From Rhinopithecus roxellana (lineage: Eukaryota > Chordata > Mammalia > Primates > Cercopithecidae): DNA of 64,000 nucleotides. A model generated the notes under the pieces. It was not told where the DNA came from. It saw only the letters and a list, made by a program, of their open reading frames with translations, and made no database searches. The position numbers were made by a program, and so were the translations under genes. The stretch lies in assembly GCF_007565055.1 (NCBI RefSeq), contig NC_044552.1:36264069-36328068 (forward strand). Direction: 5' to 3'. This document shows, piece by piece, positions 22,320 to 33,079 of this stretch (position 1 is the stretch's first letter; each line of letters starts with the position of its first letter).

Positions 22320-22770
22320 CTAGGCTGTCTCCCAAAAATTCATGGCCACCTGAAACCTTAGAATGTAATTTTATTTGGAAATAGGGTCTTTGCAGACATA
22401 ATTAGTTAAGATGAGGTTATACTCATCTTAAGCTCACCTAATCCAATGACTGGTGCCCTTATTTATAAAAAGAGAAAATAGCGATACACGCATGCACACA
22501 CACTCACTCATGGAGAATGCCATGTGACAATGGAGACAGGGATTGCAGTGATGTTGCCACAAGCCAAGAAACACCCAGAATCGCCAGCAGCCACCAGGAG
22601 CCAGGAGAGAGGCACGGAGCAGTTTCTCCCTCAGAGCCCCTGGATGGAACCGACCTTGCCAACACCTTGATTTCAAACTTCCAGAACCGCAAGAGCAGAC
22701 ATTTCTGTTGCTTTGAGTCATCCAGTCTGTAGTACTTTGTTTCAGCAGCCCTAGAAAGCTAAGACAAGAC
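22320..22770 (+). mobile_element. MaLR LTR (MLT1-like), near complete
   Basis: Solo LTR of the ERVL-MaLR class. 'ccaaaaattcatggcc' near the start, 'ttatttggaaatagggtctt', 'aatccaatgactggtgccc', 'ccaacaccttgatttcaaac', 'cagaaccgcaagagcag', and 'catttctgttgctttgag' to the end 'gcagccctagaaagctaag'. No internal retroviral sequence beside it. The subfamily is uncertain. Confidence 0.82.
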
Positions 22771-23009
22771 AAGCTCCAGGCAGGCTATGCACACTGTGTG
22801 AAGGAGTCTGCACTCCACCCTGCAGGTGTGGGGCAGATTATAAGCAGCAGAATGAGATACATCCCAGGGCGCATTTTGTAACTGGAGCTTATATCCTTCA
22901 AATCTATGGCCTCCAGTCGGAGAACAGTTAGCGTCCTCCAGGGCTTCATTGTCCACTGTCCATGCTTTCCCTGCCCACATTCTTCTTGCTGGGCTCATCC
23001 GCACTGATA
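22771..23009. other. unique non-coding stretch
   Basis: Nothing recognised. A 147-codon minus frame (22759-23202) spans this and the duplicate block and has no family features. Confidence 0.4.
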
Positions 23010-23189
23010 GATTTGAAATTCCATGAGACCTCCCAGGCCCTGCCACAGAGCCCGCTTGCAGCGAACCTAGCTCCCAACTTAGCACCAGGCATGTATGGGA
23101 CACTCCGTGAGTGCCTCTCCAGCCACTCACCACTCTGTCCGACCCCACCCCACCTGCAAGAGGGAACATGTTGTGCTTGGGAGTCTTGA
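23010..23189. repeat. dispersed duplicate, copy 2
   Basis: Same orientation as 20697-20858, about 2.3 kb downstream. It carries some extra bases in the middle. Outside the block the flanks do not match. Confidence 0.85.
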
Positions 23190-23279
23190 GTACTAGACGC
23201 AAGTACTAGAATCTGTTTGCAGATGGTGCCCGACTCCAGCCAGGACATTCTTCTGAGCAGATGCCTCTAAACTGTAGTT

Positions 23280-23800
23280 CTCATGGGTTTCTCAAGCTCA
23301 ACATGTCAAAAGGTAATCTCAGCTCAACATCTTTCACCTTACATCTCTTGGGTTCCTCCTCATCTTTGTCAGTGGTACCACCAAGCATCCAGTAACATGC
23401 TAAAAGCTGGGGGTCAGCGTATACTCCCCTGCACACCTCCACATCCAAGGAACTACAAAATTCTCTCTCCATTCTAGTCCCCCTTTTCCATTCCATAGTA
23501 CAATTCTCATCATTTCCTCTCTGGATTCTTGCTGTGGCCACATGATGCATTTTCATTCCTCTAAGACTCCCCCTTTTCTCCCCTACCCCCACCCCAATCC
23601 AGTCATCTTGATTGCGAAGCCAATGCTGACTCCAAGAAGCACAGCTTTCAGAAAAGCTATCCTCCAGCCCCAGTGCACCCAGCCTGAGGGCCTCTGGTGA
23701 TTCACAGGCCTTAACCCTGTCAGCAGCCCCACCCAACCTCATTTCCTTATCCTCTCACCCCGGCAGGATACACTCCTCCTACTTCTTGATCCTACCCTCT
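23280..23800 (+). mobile_element. L2 LINE internal fragment
   Basis: Diverged L2 body: 'cagctcaacatctttcacc', 'gtcagtggtaccaccaagc', 'aaagctgggggtcagcgt', then C-rich L2-like sequence. The 153-codon minus frame inside it (23281-23742) is a by-product. Confidence 0.6.
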
Positions 23801-24129
23801 AACTGCTCTGTGTGCTTTGATTCCTGCTTCCTATCAGAGCTAAGCAAGTGCAGAATCTAAGGCCCTAAGGAGCTAATACCTTAAGGGCTGCTGCTTTCTC
23901 TTACTAGGAAACTCTCGCTTTGGGTTTTCTTTGTATTTATCCAAAGTGGAGAACAGTTCTCATTTGTAGGACTAAGAGAATTCCTCTTGCCCAAGGGTGG
24001 GACAGGGAGATTGGAGGGTCACTAAAAGTTTTATATATTTAGTCAAAGCTAATACACCCACCCCCCAGGCCACAGTCAGCAGATAGGTCAGTTTCTCAGG
24101 GGGCTGGATAGTGCTCCAAGTTGCAGACC
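23801..24129. other. unique non-coding stretch
   Basis: Nothing recognised. Confidence 0.4.
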
Positions 24130-24300
24130 AATGTAACAGCAATCACCACTTAACAGCTGTGCTCCAAAACTTTGGATATTATTTAATCTTCGTGGTAACC
24201 CTACCAAACTAGGTGCTGTTATCACTGCCACTTTATAGACAGAAAAGTGAGGCATTAAGGGGTTAAGTACTCTGACTCAAAGTCTTACAATTGGGAAGGG
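24130..24300 (-). mobile_element. MIR SINE
   Basis: Antisense MIR: 'tttaatcttcgtggtaaccc', 'ctaggtgctgttatcac'-like region, 'gaaaagtgaggcattaagg'. Diverged. Confidence 0.65.
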
Positions 24301-24424
24301 AAAAGGCAGCAATTAAGAACCATCCCAGCTGTGTTCCAGTGAGGTCACTTACAAGGAAGGGAGGGAATTTGGTTCACACAGCCTTAAGATGTGAGGCCCC
24401 AGCACACAGGGTTATACTGATGTG

Positions 24425-24622
24425 TGCTCAGGGATGGAGACAGAATTTGAATCTCCTCCTGTAGGACTCTCCAGGCCTCCATTTCCTTATCTGAAAAACA
24501 AGAATGATTAGCCCCACCCACAAGAGTTATTGGGAGGATTTAAATGGGATGATGTATGTTAAATTACAGAGCAAAATGCCTGGCACACAGAAGGTGTGTA
24601 GTAAAGGTAAGCTGTTTCAAAT
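24425..24622 (+). mobile_element. MIR SINE
   Basis: 'gaatttgaatctcctcctg', 'cctccatttccttatctg', 'gagttattgggaggatttaa', 'aatgcctggcacacagaagg'. Confidence 0.85.
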
Positions 24623-24632
24623 TGAAAATAGA

Positions 24633-24915
24633 CGGGTCCTGCGTGGTGGCTCACACCTGTAATTCCAGCACTTTGGGTGGCCGAGGTGGGCAGATCACCT
24701 GAGGTCAGGAGTTCAAGACCAGCCTGGGCAACATGATGAAACCCTGTCTCTCAAACAAATACAAAAATTAGCCAGGCATGGTGGTGCACACCTGTAGTCC
24801 CAGCTACTAGGGAGGTAGAGGGGGGAGGACTGCTTGAGCCTGGGAGGCGGAAGTTGCAGTGAGCTGAGATCACACCATTGCATTCCAGCCTGGGCAATAC
24901 AGCCAGACCTTGTCT

Positions 24916-24960
<45 letters not shown>
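24633..24960 (+). mobile_element. AluS/J with 44-nt pure A tail
   Basis: Full dimeric Alu, moderately diverged. The tail at 24917-24960 is an uninterrupted run of 44 A, long for an element with this much body divergence, so the tail may have re-expanded. Confidence 0.92.
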
Positions 24961-24962
<2 letters not shown>

Positions 24963-25129
24963 AAGGGACAGAATAAGATCAAGACAGAGAGAAGCAGGCA
25001 GAGGGGGAAGCAGTGCCCTGCCCCTGTGGAGTACAGGGAAAGTGTTACTGACCCAGCATGCAACAAAGCCCATGACACAGAAGCTCCGTCATTTCCAAGG
25101 GGCATGAATCCCTTGTGATCACAAAAATA

Positions 25130-25340
25130 ACAAGAGCAACAGCTAGTGTGTATGGAAGACTTGGAAAGCTCCAAGCAGTTTCCAGATGCAACTCAGTCCT
25201 CCCCATATCCCTAGGAGGTAAGTTAGTCATCCTCATTTTACAGAGGGAGAAACTGAGGCTCAGAAAAGTTGGCTGACTTGGTCACAGTTATGGAGGCTGG
25301 CAGCTGTAAAGCTGGGACCTGGCCCCAGATGACTAACTCC
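25130..25340 (-). mobile_element. MIR SINE
   Basis: Antisense MIR: 'acagctagtgtgtatgg', 'cctaggaggtaagttagtc', 'cctcattttacagaggg', 'aaactgaggctcagaaaag', 'tggtcacagttatggagg'. Confidence 0.88.
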
Positions 25341-25699
25341 AGGTCCCACATCCTATCAACTGCTTCCTGAAAATCAGGCAGGCCCCCTTCCTGGTTCCTG
25401 ACCTTCCTCTTCCCTCTTCATCTCAGAATCTTGCCCTTCACCCTCTTCTCTTCTGCCCCTCTCCTCACTCCACAGAAGATGAACTCTGGCCAGTGCCCAT
25501 GACTCCTCTTGTTGAAAGGGCATTGGTACAGAGGAAGGATCACAGGCAGAGCAGGCAGAGGCCTCTGTCCTGGACCCAAGTCAGTCCAGAAAGGAGCTCA
25601 CACCCAAGTCCCGGCACACTCCAGTTCCCTCAGCTCACAGGTTGCAATCAGGCACCAATGAGGTAACAGACCTGGGCATGTCCAATATATCCTAGATGA
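25341..25699. other. unique non-coding stretch
   Basis: C/T-rich near 25380-25480. Nothing recognised. Confidence 0.4.
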
Positions 25700-26040
25700 C
25701 TGTTCAAATCTACCTAATGTCTTCTGGAACCTTCCTCAACAAATGCCGCCTCTCTCAGGCATCCCCCATACTGCATCTTGCCCAGTCACTAGCCCCTTGC
25801 CCTGAGTGGCCCCAATGTCCCTTGTCTTAAAAACAGCATCCCTGGCCTTGCTGCCTTCTCATGACACTTACCTCCCATACACCCCACTCCTCGGCCTCTG
25901 CAGGGATTTGTGTAACCACTCCCTCTGGATGTACAAGCTCCCCAAAGGCAGGGACAATAATCCACATCCCCTATGGGATCCTGTATTGTGTCTGTTTTGA
26001 CATGCATCCAGGGGAAACCTTGAGAAATAGTAAATGAAAA
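25700..26040 (+). mobile_element. L2 LINE fragment, probable
   Basis: Best landmark is 'gtacaagctccccaaaggc' with 'agggacaataatccacatcc', the L2 3' 'aagctccatgagggcaggga' region. The upstream part is C-rich and L2-like. Confidence 0.55.
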
Positions 26041-26059
26041 GCACAAAGAACATTTAAGC

Positions 26060-26190
26060 ATGACATCTTAGGTCATTCTCACAACCAACCAGGGAGACAC
26101 AGAGGTTACTCCCATTTCAACATGAGGAAACTGGGGCTTGGACTAAGAAACTCAAGGTCATCTTGCTCCCAAGTAAAGGAGCTCAATACT
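26060..26190 (-). mobile_element. MIR SINE
   Basis: 'aggtcattctcacaaccaac', 'cccatttcaacatgaggaaac' and 'actcaaggtcatcttgctc'. Confidence 0.7.
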
Positions 26191-27029
26191 AGAATTCATT
26201 AGTTATGCCCCAAAGTGTCTTAAACACACCAGATAAGTGGCTGGCCTCCTTTCCTTTCTGCTTTTTCCACAAACCAGGCTTACAAAAAGTTTCAACTGCA
26301 TGGTAAATCTAAGTCTGCTCAACAAAATGTTCTCTTTAAGTCTCTGTCTTCTCCTCTTAGGCCACATCTCCAGATCTAAAATGGAAAGAGCACATATTTA
26401 TTTGCTGGGGGTTGCATTCTCTTTTCACTGTTATTCGCAGTGACTCTGTTGGCTGCCCTGTTTGGGGCTGTGTTTGTCTGCCTGCCCATCTCTGTTGTCA
26501 CGTTAGCCCTGGATCTGCCCCCAAACTACAGACATTCTGCAGAGATGGGACAAAACGAGGGAGAGCGGACAAGGGGCTCCAGGACTCCGTAAAACCAGCT
26601 CAACAAAGAGAGTGCTTGCTCAGAAGCCAAAAACTCCTGTGATCTAATTTGTGGGTGTCACCATTACCTCCTCTCAGGGTGGAGACTGGGAGCTTGAGAA
26701 GAGAGATGTGACTTGTCCAAAACCACATGGCAACATAGTGACTCAAATCCAGCTCCATGTGGATGACTTCCCAGTGCTGTCTCTCCACCGCAACACATTT
26801 CCTCTTTTTACTACCAGAAGCTCCCCCCTCCTTTCTTCTTTTAAAAACCAGCATTCCATGACATACTAAGAATTTGACAAGAAAAAAATCTAATCAAAAG
26901 TACATCAAATAAGCCCTACATCTGTCCAGATTCTTATGGACGTGTGTGCACAGATATTTACCAGGTCATCATCAGCACAGGTGAGCAATTCCATATTTTT
27001 GTCCCACTTAACCTTGCTCTGTCTATCTC
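26191..27029. other. mostly unique stretch
   Basis: A weak antisense MIR trace lies at 26650-26790. No credible exon. Frames of 60-84 codons carry no features. Confidence 0.4.
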
Positions 27030-27131
27030 GTATCAAGTGTTTCAGTTCTCCACTGTATTGTTTTCACAGCATTTCCCTAACTATTCCCTAATTACCTGCA
27101 TTTGGATTATTTCCGGGTTTTTTTTTTGTTT

Positions 27132-27167
<36 letters not shown>

Positions 27168-27481
27168 CATCTTTAGATAAGTGGCTTTCCTTCCTCTTGG
27201 GATTATTTCTATGGGACTTATTCCTAAAGTAAAAACGTTGGTAAAAAGGTAGGAACAGGACCACGGCTCCTGTGGCCCATTTGTCCAGCGTCACAATGCT
27301 CTCCAGAAAACCAGCTCCACGTGCAGCAACAGTTAGTGGTACTCTGTTTTCCTTCTCACAGGCCTCAAGAGTGGGTTTTATAAATGTCATCTATTTCTGG
27401 CTAACATGATAAGCAAATGAAGTACCACCTCAGAGCCGGCTTCACCTACATTTCTTTTGTGTTGAGATAGCTAAACACTTT
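27030..27481 (-). mobile_element. L1M fragment (3' part), antisense
   Basis: Antisense old L1 3' region: 'ctgcatttggattatttccg', 'gggacttattcctaaagt', 'tgtggcccatttgtccagcg'. Together with 27791-28020, 28319-28636 and 28970-29800 it forms one broken minus-strand L1. The 3' boundary is fuzzy. Confidence 0.55.
27117..27165. repeat. poly-T tract (33-nt pure core)
   Basis: A T-rich run with two G interruptions at its start, then 33 T at 27133-27165. No Alu body is attached on either side. Confidence 0.9.
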
Positions 27482-27790
27482 GGCTGGGTGTGGTCTCTCA
27501 TGCCTGTAATTCCAGCACCTTGGGAGGCCAAGGCAGGAGGATCACTTGCGTCCAGGAGTTCAAGACCAGCCTGGGCAACACATCAAGACCCCTATCTCTG
27601 CAAAAGTCAAAAATTATCCAGGCACCATGGTAAGTTCCAGCTACTTGGGAGGCTGAAGCCAGAGGACTGCTTGAGCCCAGGAGGTCAAGGCTGCAGTAAG
27701 CCATGATTACACCACTGCACTCCAGCCTGGGTGAAAGAGCAAGACGCTGTCTCAAAAATAAATAAACAAATAAATAAAAAATAAAAGAAA
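27482..27790 (+). mobile_element. AluJ-like
   Basis: Complete diverged Alu. The right monomer has 'ggaggtcaaggctgcagt', typical of AluJ. The tail is AAAT-rich. Inserted into the antisense L1M. Confidence 0.9.
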
Positions 27791-27981
27791 GTGAAACACC
27801 TTTGTATCTCTCTGTTTATGATCCAGGCTTCATACAAAATGATGTGTTCCTATGCCTGGGTTTTTCACTAATATAGTCTAAGCATTTACTTAAAGATCTT
27901 CATCAGTTCTGTGCTTAACTTTGATAACATGTCTTATCCATTGGTTTATCACAACTGTTTCCCTCTTCCATTAACTTCGCC
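27791..27981 (-). mobile_element. L1M fragment, antisense
   Basis: AT-rich antisense L1-like sequence between two Alus. Assigned from its position between L1 pieces rather than from strong motifs. Confidence 0.4.

Positions 27982-28023
<42 letters not shown>
27982..28023. repeat. (TA)n microsatellite
   Basis: About 19 TA units directly before the poly-T tail of the next antisense Alu. Confidence 0.95.
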
Positions 28024-28039
<16 letters not shown>

Positions 28040-28318
28040 GAGAGAGAGTCTCACTCTGTTGCCCAGGCTGGAGTGCAGTGGTGCGATCTCGGCTCACTGC
28101 AACCTCTGCTCCCCAGGTTCAAGCGATTTTCCTGCCTCAGCCTCCCAAGTAGCTGGGATTTATAGATGCGTGCCACCACACCTGACTAATTTTGTATTTT
28201 TAGTAGAGATGGGGTTTTGCCATGTTGGCCAGGCTGATCCTCAACTCCTGATTTCAGGTGATCCACCCACCTTGGCCTCCCAAAGTGCTGGGATTACAGG
28301 CATGAGCCACCGCACCCT
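28024..28318 (-). mobile_element. AluS, antisense
   Basis: Complete antisense Alu with 'ttcaggtgatccacccacc' (S-type). Lies 235 bp from the opposite-strand Alu at 27482 and 332 bp from the one at 28651. Confidence 0.93.
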
Positions 28319-28636
28319 GACATCCTTTAACATGATTTTATTATTTTTATCTTATAGATTTTATTCCATTATAGTTGAACACATCTCATTCCATTAATGA
28401 TCATTTTTGTGGAATTTTCAAACACATTTGATCTCAACGATAAAAATACCATCTGCTTCCTCTGAGTTTTAAGAGTTTGTAAAACTAACTTTTTAATACA
28501 TCTAAAATATGTAACATATGATGTGAGATATAAATCTGAGTTCATTTTCTCCACATTGTTATCTAGTTTTTCCCAAGGGCCATTTACTGTAAAATTATTT
28601 CTTTCACTATTGTTTGCCTCTCCAAATTTGTCATAT
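28319..28636 (-). mobile_element. L1M fragment, antisense
   Basis: AT-rich sequence with 'tatctagtttttcccaaggg' and 'catttactgtaaaatta', similar to antisense L1 ORF2 ('gttttcccagcaccatttatt'). Confidence 0.55.
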
Positions 28637-28650
28637 ATAAATGTCTTCCA

Positions 28651-28955
28651 GGCCAGGCGTGGTGGTTCATGCCTGTAATCCCAACAATTCAGGAGGCTGA
28701 AGCAGGAAGATCACTTGAGCCCAGGAGTTCAAGACCATCCCAGACAACATGACAAAACAAAATGACAAAACCCTGTCTCTACAAAAAAATACAAAAAATT
28801 AGCTGGGCATGGTGCTGCACGCCTGTAGTCCCAGCTACTCAAGAGGCTGAGGTGGGAAGATTGCCTGAGCCCAGGAAGTTGAGGCCACAGTGAGCCGTGA
28901 TCACGCCACTGCACTCCAGCCTGGGTGCAGTGAGACCCAGTCTCAAAATAAATAA
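28651..28955 (+). mobile_element. AluJ-like
   Basis: Full-length Alu with TSD 'ataaatgtcttcca' at 28637-28650 and 28956-28969. Contains a small duplication 'atgacaaaac' near 28748-28770. Inserted in antisense L1M. Confidence 0.93.
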
Positions 28956-28969
28956 ATAAATGTCTTCCA

Positions 28970-29807
28970 TTCATTTAGATCTGTCTATTGTACTGATCTT
29001 CTATTTTCCTGCTTTATCCTACTATTGTACTATTTTAATAACTACTGCTTGCCTGCCTTGTTTGCTTAGAGAAATCCTGCTCCTAAAAGATATTCAAAAC
29101 ATCCTTTGATATGCATGTCCACCAATTTTTCCTGACCATTATTATAGTTATCATGTTTCTGCATTATGAAGTATTTCACTGGAATTTTAACTGCCAAAAG
29201 GGCATGAAATCTAGGCATAAACTTTGGAATGCTGACCCTTTAATGCTTTAATTTCTGATCAGAAGCAGCCATGTCGGATTTTGTAATTTTCTTTGAATAG
29301 AAATTGTGTCATTTGCAAACAGCGATATTTTTATCTCTTCCTTCCCTATACCAATCCCTCTAGTTTCTCTTTGTTCCTATATTGTTATGACAAGCATCTG
29401 TTAAACTATGTTAAATAAGAGTAGAGATAAGGGGCATTTTGGTTTAGTTCCTGTTTTTTAGGGCACACTTCTAGTATTTCCCCACTCTGTATCTGCAGCC
29501 CCTGTGTAAGGATTGCTACATGATTATACACAAGCAGGCTCTTTATCCTACATAGGGATAAATCCCCCAACACATCTATTTTTTACTCTTCTGATGCTTT
29601 ATAATGCATATGTAATTATTTCCAGTATTTTTCTGCATCCACTGAGACCAAATTCATTCATCCATCAAATATTTGTTGACTGATTATATGTTAGGCACTG
29701 TGCTAAATAATAGGTATTCTGATTTTTATGATTTCTTTCTATTAATATTGGTCTCTCTGTGTTGAATCAGACTTACATGCCTGAGATGAGCCTTGCTTGG
29801 TAATTTT
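28970..29807 (-). mobile_element. L1M ORF2 remnant, antisense
   Basis: Antisense ORF2 landmarks: 'gtgtcatttgcaaacagcg', 'tatctcttccttcc', 'aataagagtagagataagg', 'tttctgcatccactgagacc' and 'gacttacatgcctgagatgag'. Frames are destroyed. A short antisense L2-end piece (about 29655-29730) seems to interrupt it. Confidence 0.75.
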
Positions 29808-29816
29808 TCAAGACTC

Positions 29817-30114
29817 ATTTTTTGAGACAGGGTCTCACTCTGTCACCCAAGCTGGAGTGCTGTGGCATGATCAGGGCTCACAGAGTCTCAGCCTCCAGGG
29901 CTCAAGCAATCCTCCCACCATGCAATCCCTCCCAAGTAGCTGGGATCACAGGTATGCACCACAGTGCCCGGCTAATTTTTTTTTTTTAACTTTCTGTAGA
30001 GATGGGGTCTCACTATGTTGCCCAGGCTAGTCTAGAACTCCTGGGCTCAAGCAATCCTCCCCTGTCAGGTTTCCAAAGTGCTGGGATTATGGGCGTAAGC
30101 CACTGCACCCAATC
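29817..30114 (-). mobile_element. AluJ-like, antisense
   Basis: Complete antisense Alu with 'gaactcctgggctcaagc' (J-type). TSD 'tcaagactc' at 29808-29816 and 30115-30123. Inserted at the edge of the L1M. Confidence 0.92.
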
Positions 30115-30194
30115 TCAAGACTCCTTTTTTAAAAGAGCCCATTCAGTGATCATAAAATTCATCTGGAAAAATTAATAAAGAATACTGAGATATC

Positions 30195-30475
30195 AACCTC
30201 CAAAATCCAAATCAAACATCACCTCCTGTGTGAAGCCTTCCCACACCTCACCTTTATTTTTTTACCCTTGCCTTTCTGAAGTAGAGTTGGAGGCTCCACA
30301 GTCCCCCCTCCCTCCATCACCACATTCATTTATCACAGGGACTATAATGCAATCAATCAATGGCCACGTGTCTGATTCCCCTCAAGACTCAGTGCCCTGA
30401 GGACAGAGACATGGTATATCACCAGGGCTAACTACTGTGGCTACTGGATGGCAGATGTGCAATAGACATTTCCTC
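30195..30475 (+). mobile_element. L2 LINE 3' region
   Basis: 'tcacctcctgtgtgaagcc', 'ttcccacacctcacc', 'catttatcacagggac', 'gccctgaggacagagac', in L2 order. The end near 'gcaatagacatttcc' is worn. Confidence 0.75.
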
Positions 30476-30889
30476 GTTAGGTCATTCACCTATTTATTTA
30501 TTCCACTGATGACTTCTGCAGCTGTGTGTTTACATGAAATTGATCTGTAATTTCCTTCTTGGGATGAGCAGGGAAAGGACAAGTCCACTCAGTTCCAAGC
30601 ACACACAGAGAAGTTGTGGTCCAGTGGGCAGGCCTCCTGTCTGGAGAGATGCTGGCAATCTCCAGCTGGCTGGGCTCACAGGGGCTGTGGAGAAGGGCAC
30701 AGCCTAGAATAAAATTATGAATAGTCCCAACAAGTGGGCAAAGCTCTATGATGGGGCAAAGCTCTAGTTGCCTCTGCAACTCAGGCATCAGGACGTCTAC
30801 TGAAGGTTACTAAGGTTCCATCCATCCGGCTGGACTGGGCAAGACTCCAACCCCTAGGACTAGTGATGCTGGCTACTAGTTATCAATAA
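30476..30889. other. unique non-coding stretch
   Basis: No gene. 'actagttatcaa' occurs at 30875-30886 and again at 30903-30914. Nothing else stands out. Confidence 0.4.
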
Positions 30890-31080
30890 ACACTGTGTTA
30901 ACACTAGTTATCAAAAACCAGTTCTATGACCACCCTGTCAGGTATATATCTATGAGACTCCTGTCTTATACATAAAGAAACTGAGGCCCGGGAGGGTTAA
31001 GCAATTTACCCAGAGTTACACAGCCAGTAAGGAGATCAGCTGGAATTCAAACCCATGTCTCCCCACCACACCTGGTTATC
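30890..31080 (-). mobile_element. MIR SINE
   Basis: Antisense MIR: 'cataaagaaactgaggccc', 'ggttaagcaatttacccag', 'gttacacagccagtaagg', 'ggaattcaaacccatgtc'. Confidence 0.88.
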
Positions 31081-31665
31081 ACTAACAAATGGACAGGACA
31101 GGGTCTCGGTTCCAATTTGGGACCTGGATATCAGGCACATTAGCAGAACAGGAACTAACACAGAAGCCTCTTAGAAGAACTGAGACTCAGAGAAGGAAAT
31201 GGGACACAGTAACGAGGCAGGAGGCCCTGCGGTGTCAAAGCCAGAATAGTGTCTGAGCCCAGAATCCTAACCAGAAGGGATCTGAGTCTCCATTTCCTTA
31301 GACCAGACATGACTATAAGAGCTGAGGGCAGGGCTTGGCTGAAGGAAGTAACCCATGGAGCTGCCCTTACCAAAGATGAGGCAGGCAAGGTCTGGATGGG
31401 TGTACACCACTCAGCCCAACAGACCCCACAGAGAACCAACGTGTAGTCACACAGGCTTCCCACTACAACATCAGCTGCACTCAGAATGGGAGGGAGGCTG
31501 TGGAACATGGAGAATCTGACTTTGAATAAATGTCTGAAAATCTTGGCCTTTGGTTTCCTTATCTGTAAATAAACAGGGCTGGACCAGATGACTTCTGCAG
31601 ACACTATGGATTCTGTTTCTCATTTGGGGATTCTTTGTCTTAACAACACTATTTATTTGAATTTT
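31081..31665. other. mostly unique stretch
   Basis: A possible MIR tail lies at about 31530-31600 ('ggtttccttatctgtaaat'). The 149-codon minus frame at 31155-31604 has no recognised domain. Confidence 0.4.
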
Positions 31666-31679
31666 TAAAAAAATCTTTT

Positions 31680-31973
31680 TTTTCTTTTTTGAGACGGAGT
31701 TTTACTCTTGTTGCCCAGGCTGGAGTGCAACGGTGCGATCTCGGCTCACCACAACCTCCACCTCCCAGGTTCAAACGATTCTCCTGCCTCAGCCTCCCAA
31801 GTAGCTGGGATTACAGGCATGCACCACCACGCCTAGCTAATTTTGGTATTTTTAGTAGAGATAGGGTTTCTCCATGTTAGTCAGGCTGGTCTTGAACTCC
31901 CAACCTCAGGTGATCTGCCCACTTCGGCCTCCCAAAGTGCTGGGATTACAGGCATGAGCCACCGCGCCCCGCC
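31680..31973 (-). mobile_element. AluS, antisense
   Basis: Complete antisense Alu. TSD 'taaaaaaatctttt' at 31666-31679 and 31974-31987, both copies identical. Confidence 0.95.
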
Positions 31974-31987
31974 TAAAAAAATCTTTT

Positions 31988-32305
31988 AAAATATTTTCTG
32001 GTGCTCTACATGTTCAGAGAAATTTCTTTAGTAGTGAACTATAGAAATGATTCCTGAAAGTACAGTCTTAACAGCACCATTTACATCAGGGGTCCTATGT
32101 ATGGTCACAGCTAGCTAGGCTTTAGGAGGCTTGCAGCTCACACAGACAAAATAAAAACTAGGAGTTTGGTGTGCATGAATACAGAAGTGGGGAATGTTTC
32201 TGAAGAGGAAGTCCATGGCTTCCATCATATTCCCAAAGAAGTCTATCAGCCACCAAAAATAGTAAGAATAACTAACTGATCTAAATGGACCTACAAAGCC
32301 AGCTC
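31988..32305. other. unique non-coding stretch
   Basis: Nothing recognised. Confidence 0.4.
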
Positions 32306-32307
32306 AG

Positions 32308-32427
32308 TGATGGGGCATGATGGCTCATGTCTGCAATCCCAGCATTTTGGGAAGCGGAGGCAGGAGGATCACTTGAGGCCAGGAGTTCAAGATCAGCCTG
32401 GGAAACATGGTGAGATGCCTGTCTCTC

Positions 32428-32473
<46 letters not shown>

Positions 32474-32680
32474 TAATTACAAAAAAGTAGCCGGACATGA
32501 CAGCTATGTGTCTGTCGTCCCAGCTACCAGGGAGGCTGAGGTGGGAGGATCACTTGAACCCAGAAGTTTGAAGTTGTGAGGAGTCTGAGTCAGTGAACTA
32601 TGGCTGTGCCACTGTACTCCAATCTGGGCGACAGGGTGGGGCCCTGTGTCAAAAAATAAAAAAAAAATGAAAAAACAACT
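32308..32680 (+). mobile_element. AluJ-like with expanded mid A-tract
   Basis: Diverged dimeric Alu. The linker between monomers, normally a short A5TACA6, has grown to 40 A at 32429-32468 followed by TTAATTAATTA. The right monomer has a small duplication or insert near 32576-32595. Confidence 0.88.
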
Positions 32681-32897
32681 CAGCTAAATCAGTGGAGGCT
32701 AGGACAGCAATGCTTAGCCATAGCAGTCAGCTCAACTGACCAAATGTGCCCAAAGAAATTGTGTAGCCACAAACCCTCTTCTACCCTCTCGGACCATCTA
32801 GAAAGGATATGGCCACTAATGAAGCCAAAAAAGTGATTGGGTGGGTCTGGGCATCTCATCCTCACTACTTCAATAGAAAACAGGATGAATTTCATTG
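32681..32897. other. unique non-coding stretch
   Basis: Nothing recognised before the tandem duplication. Confidence 0.4.
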
Positions 32898-33021
32898 CAA
32901 CAGTTAGAAGATCATCTTTACAACAGTTTGGTGGATTCATTCGATACTGGATATTTGGGCAACAGTTAGAAGATCATCTTTACAACAGTTTGGTGGATTC
33001 ATTCGATACTGGATACTTGGG
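32898..33021. repeat. 62-bp tandem duplication
   Basis: Unit 32898-32959 is repeated directly as 32960-33021. I see a single difference (atattt versus atactt near the end). The unit starts 'caacagttagaagatcatc'. The near identity implies a recent event. Confidence 0.97.
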
Positions 33022-33079
33022 TACTTAGTGCCCTAATATCAATGGAGGAACAGGTGTCATTTCTGCTACTTTCCCACTC

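Noticed and set aside
22320..22770. Endogenous retrovirus provirus
   Set aside because: Only solo MaLR-type LTR sequence here and at 61183-61365. No gag, pol or env, and no primer-binding site or internal region beside them.
22759..23742. Two 147-153 codon minus-strand frames
   Set aside because: They lie in a duplicated block and an L2 fragment, with no recognisable protein and strong overlap with other chance frames.
24713..25174. 153-codon minus-strand frame
   Set aside because: Mostly antisense Alu and its A44 tail.
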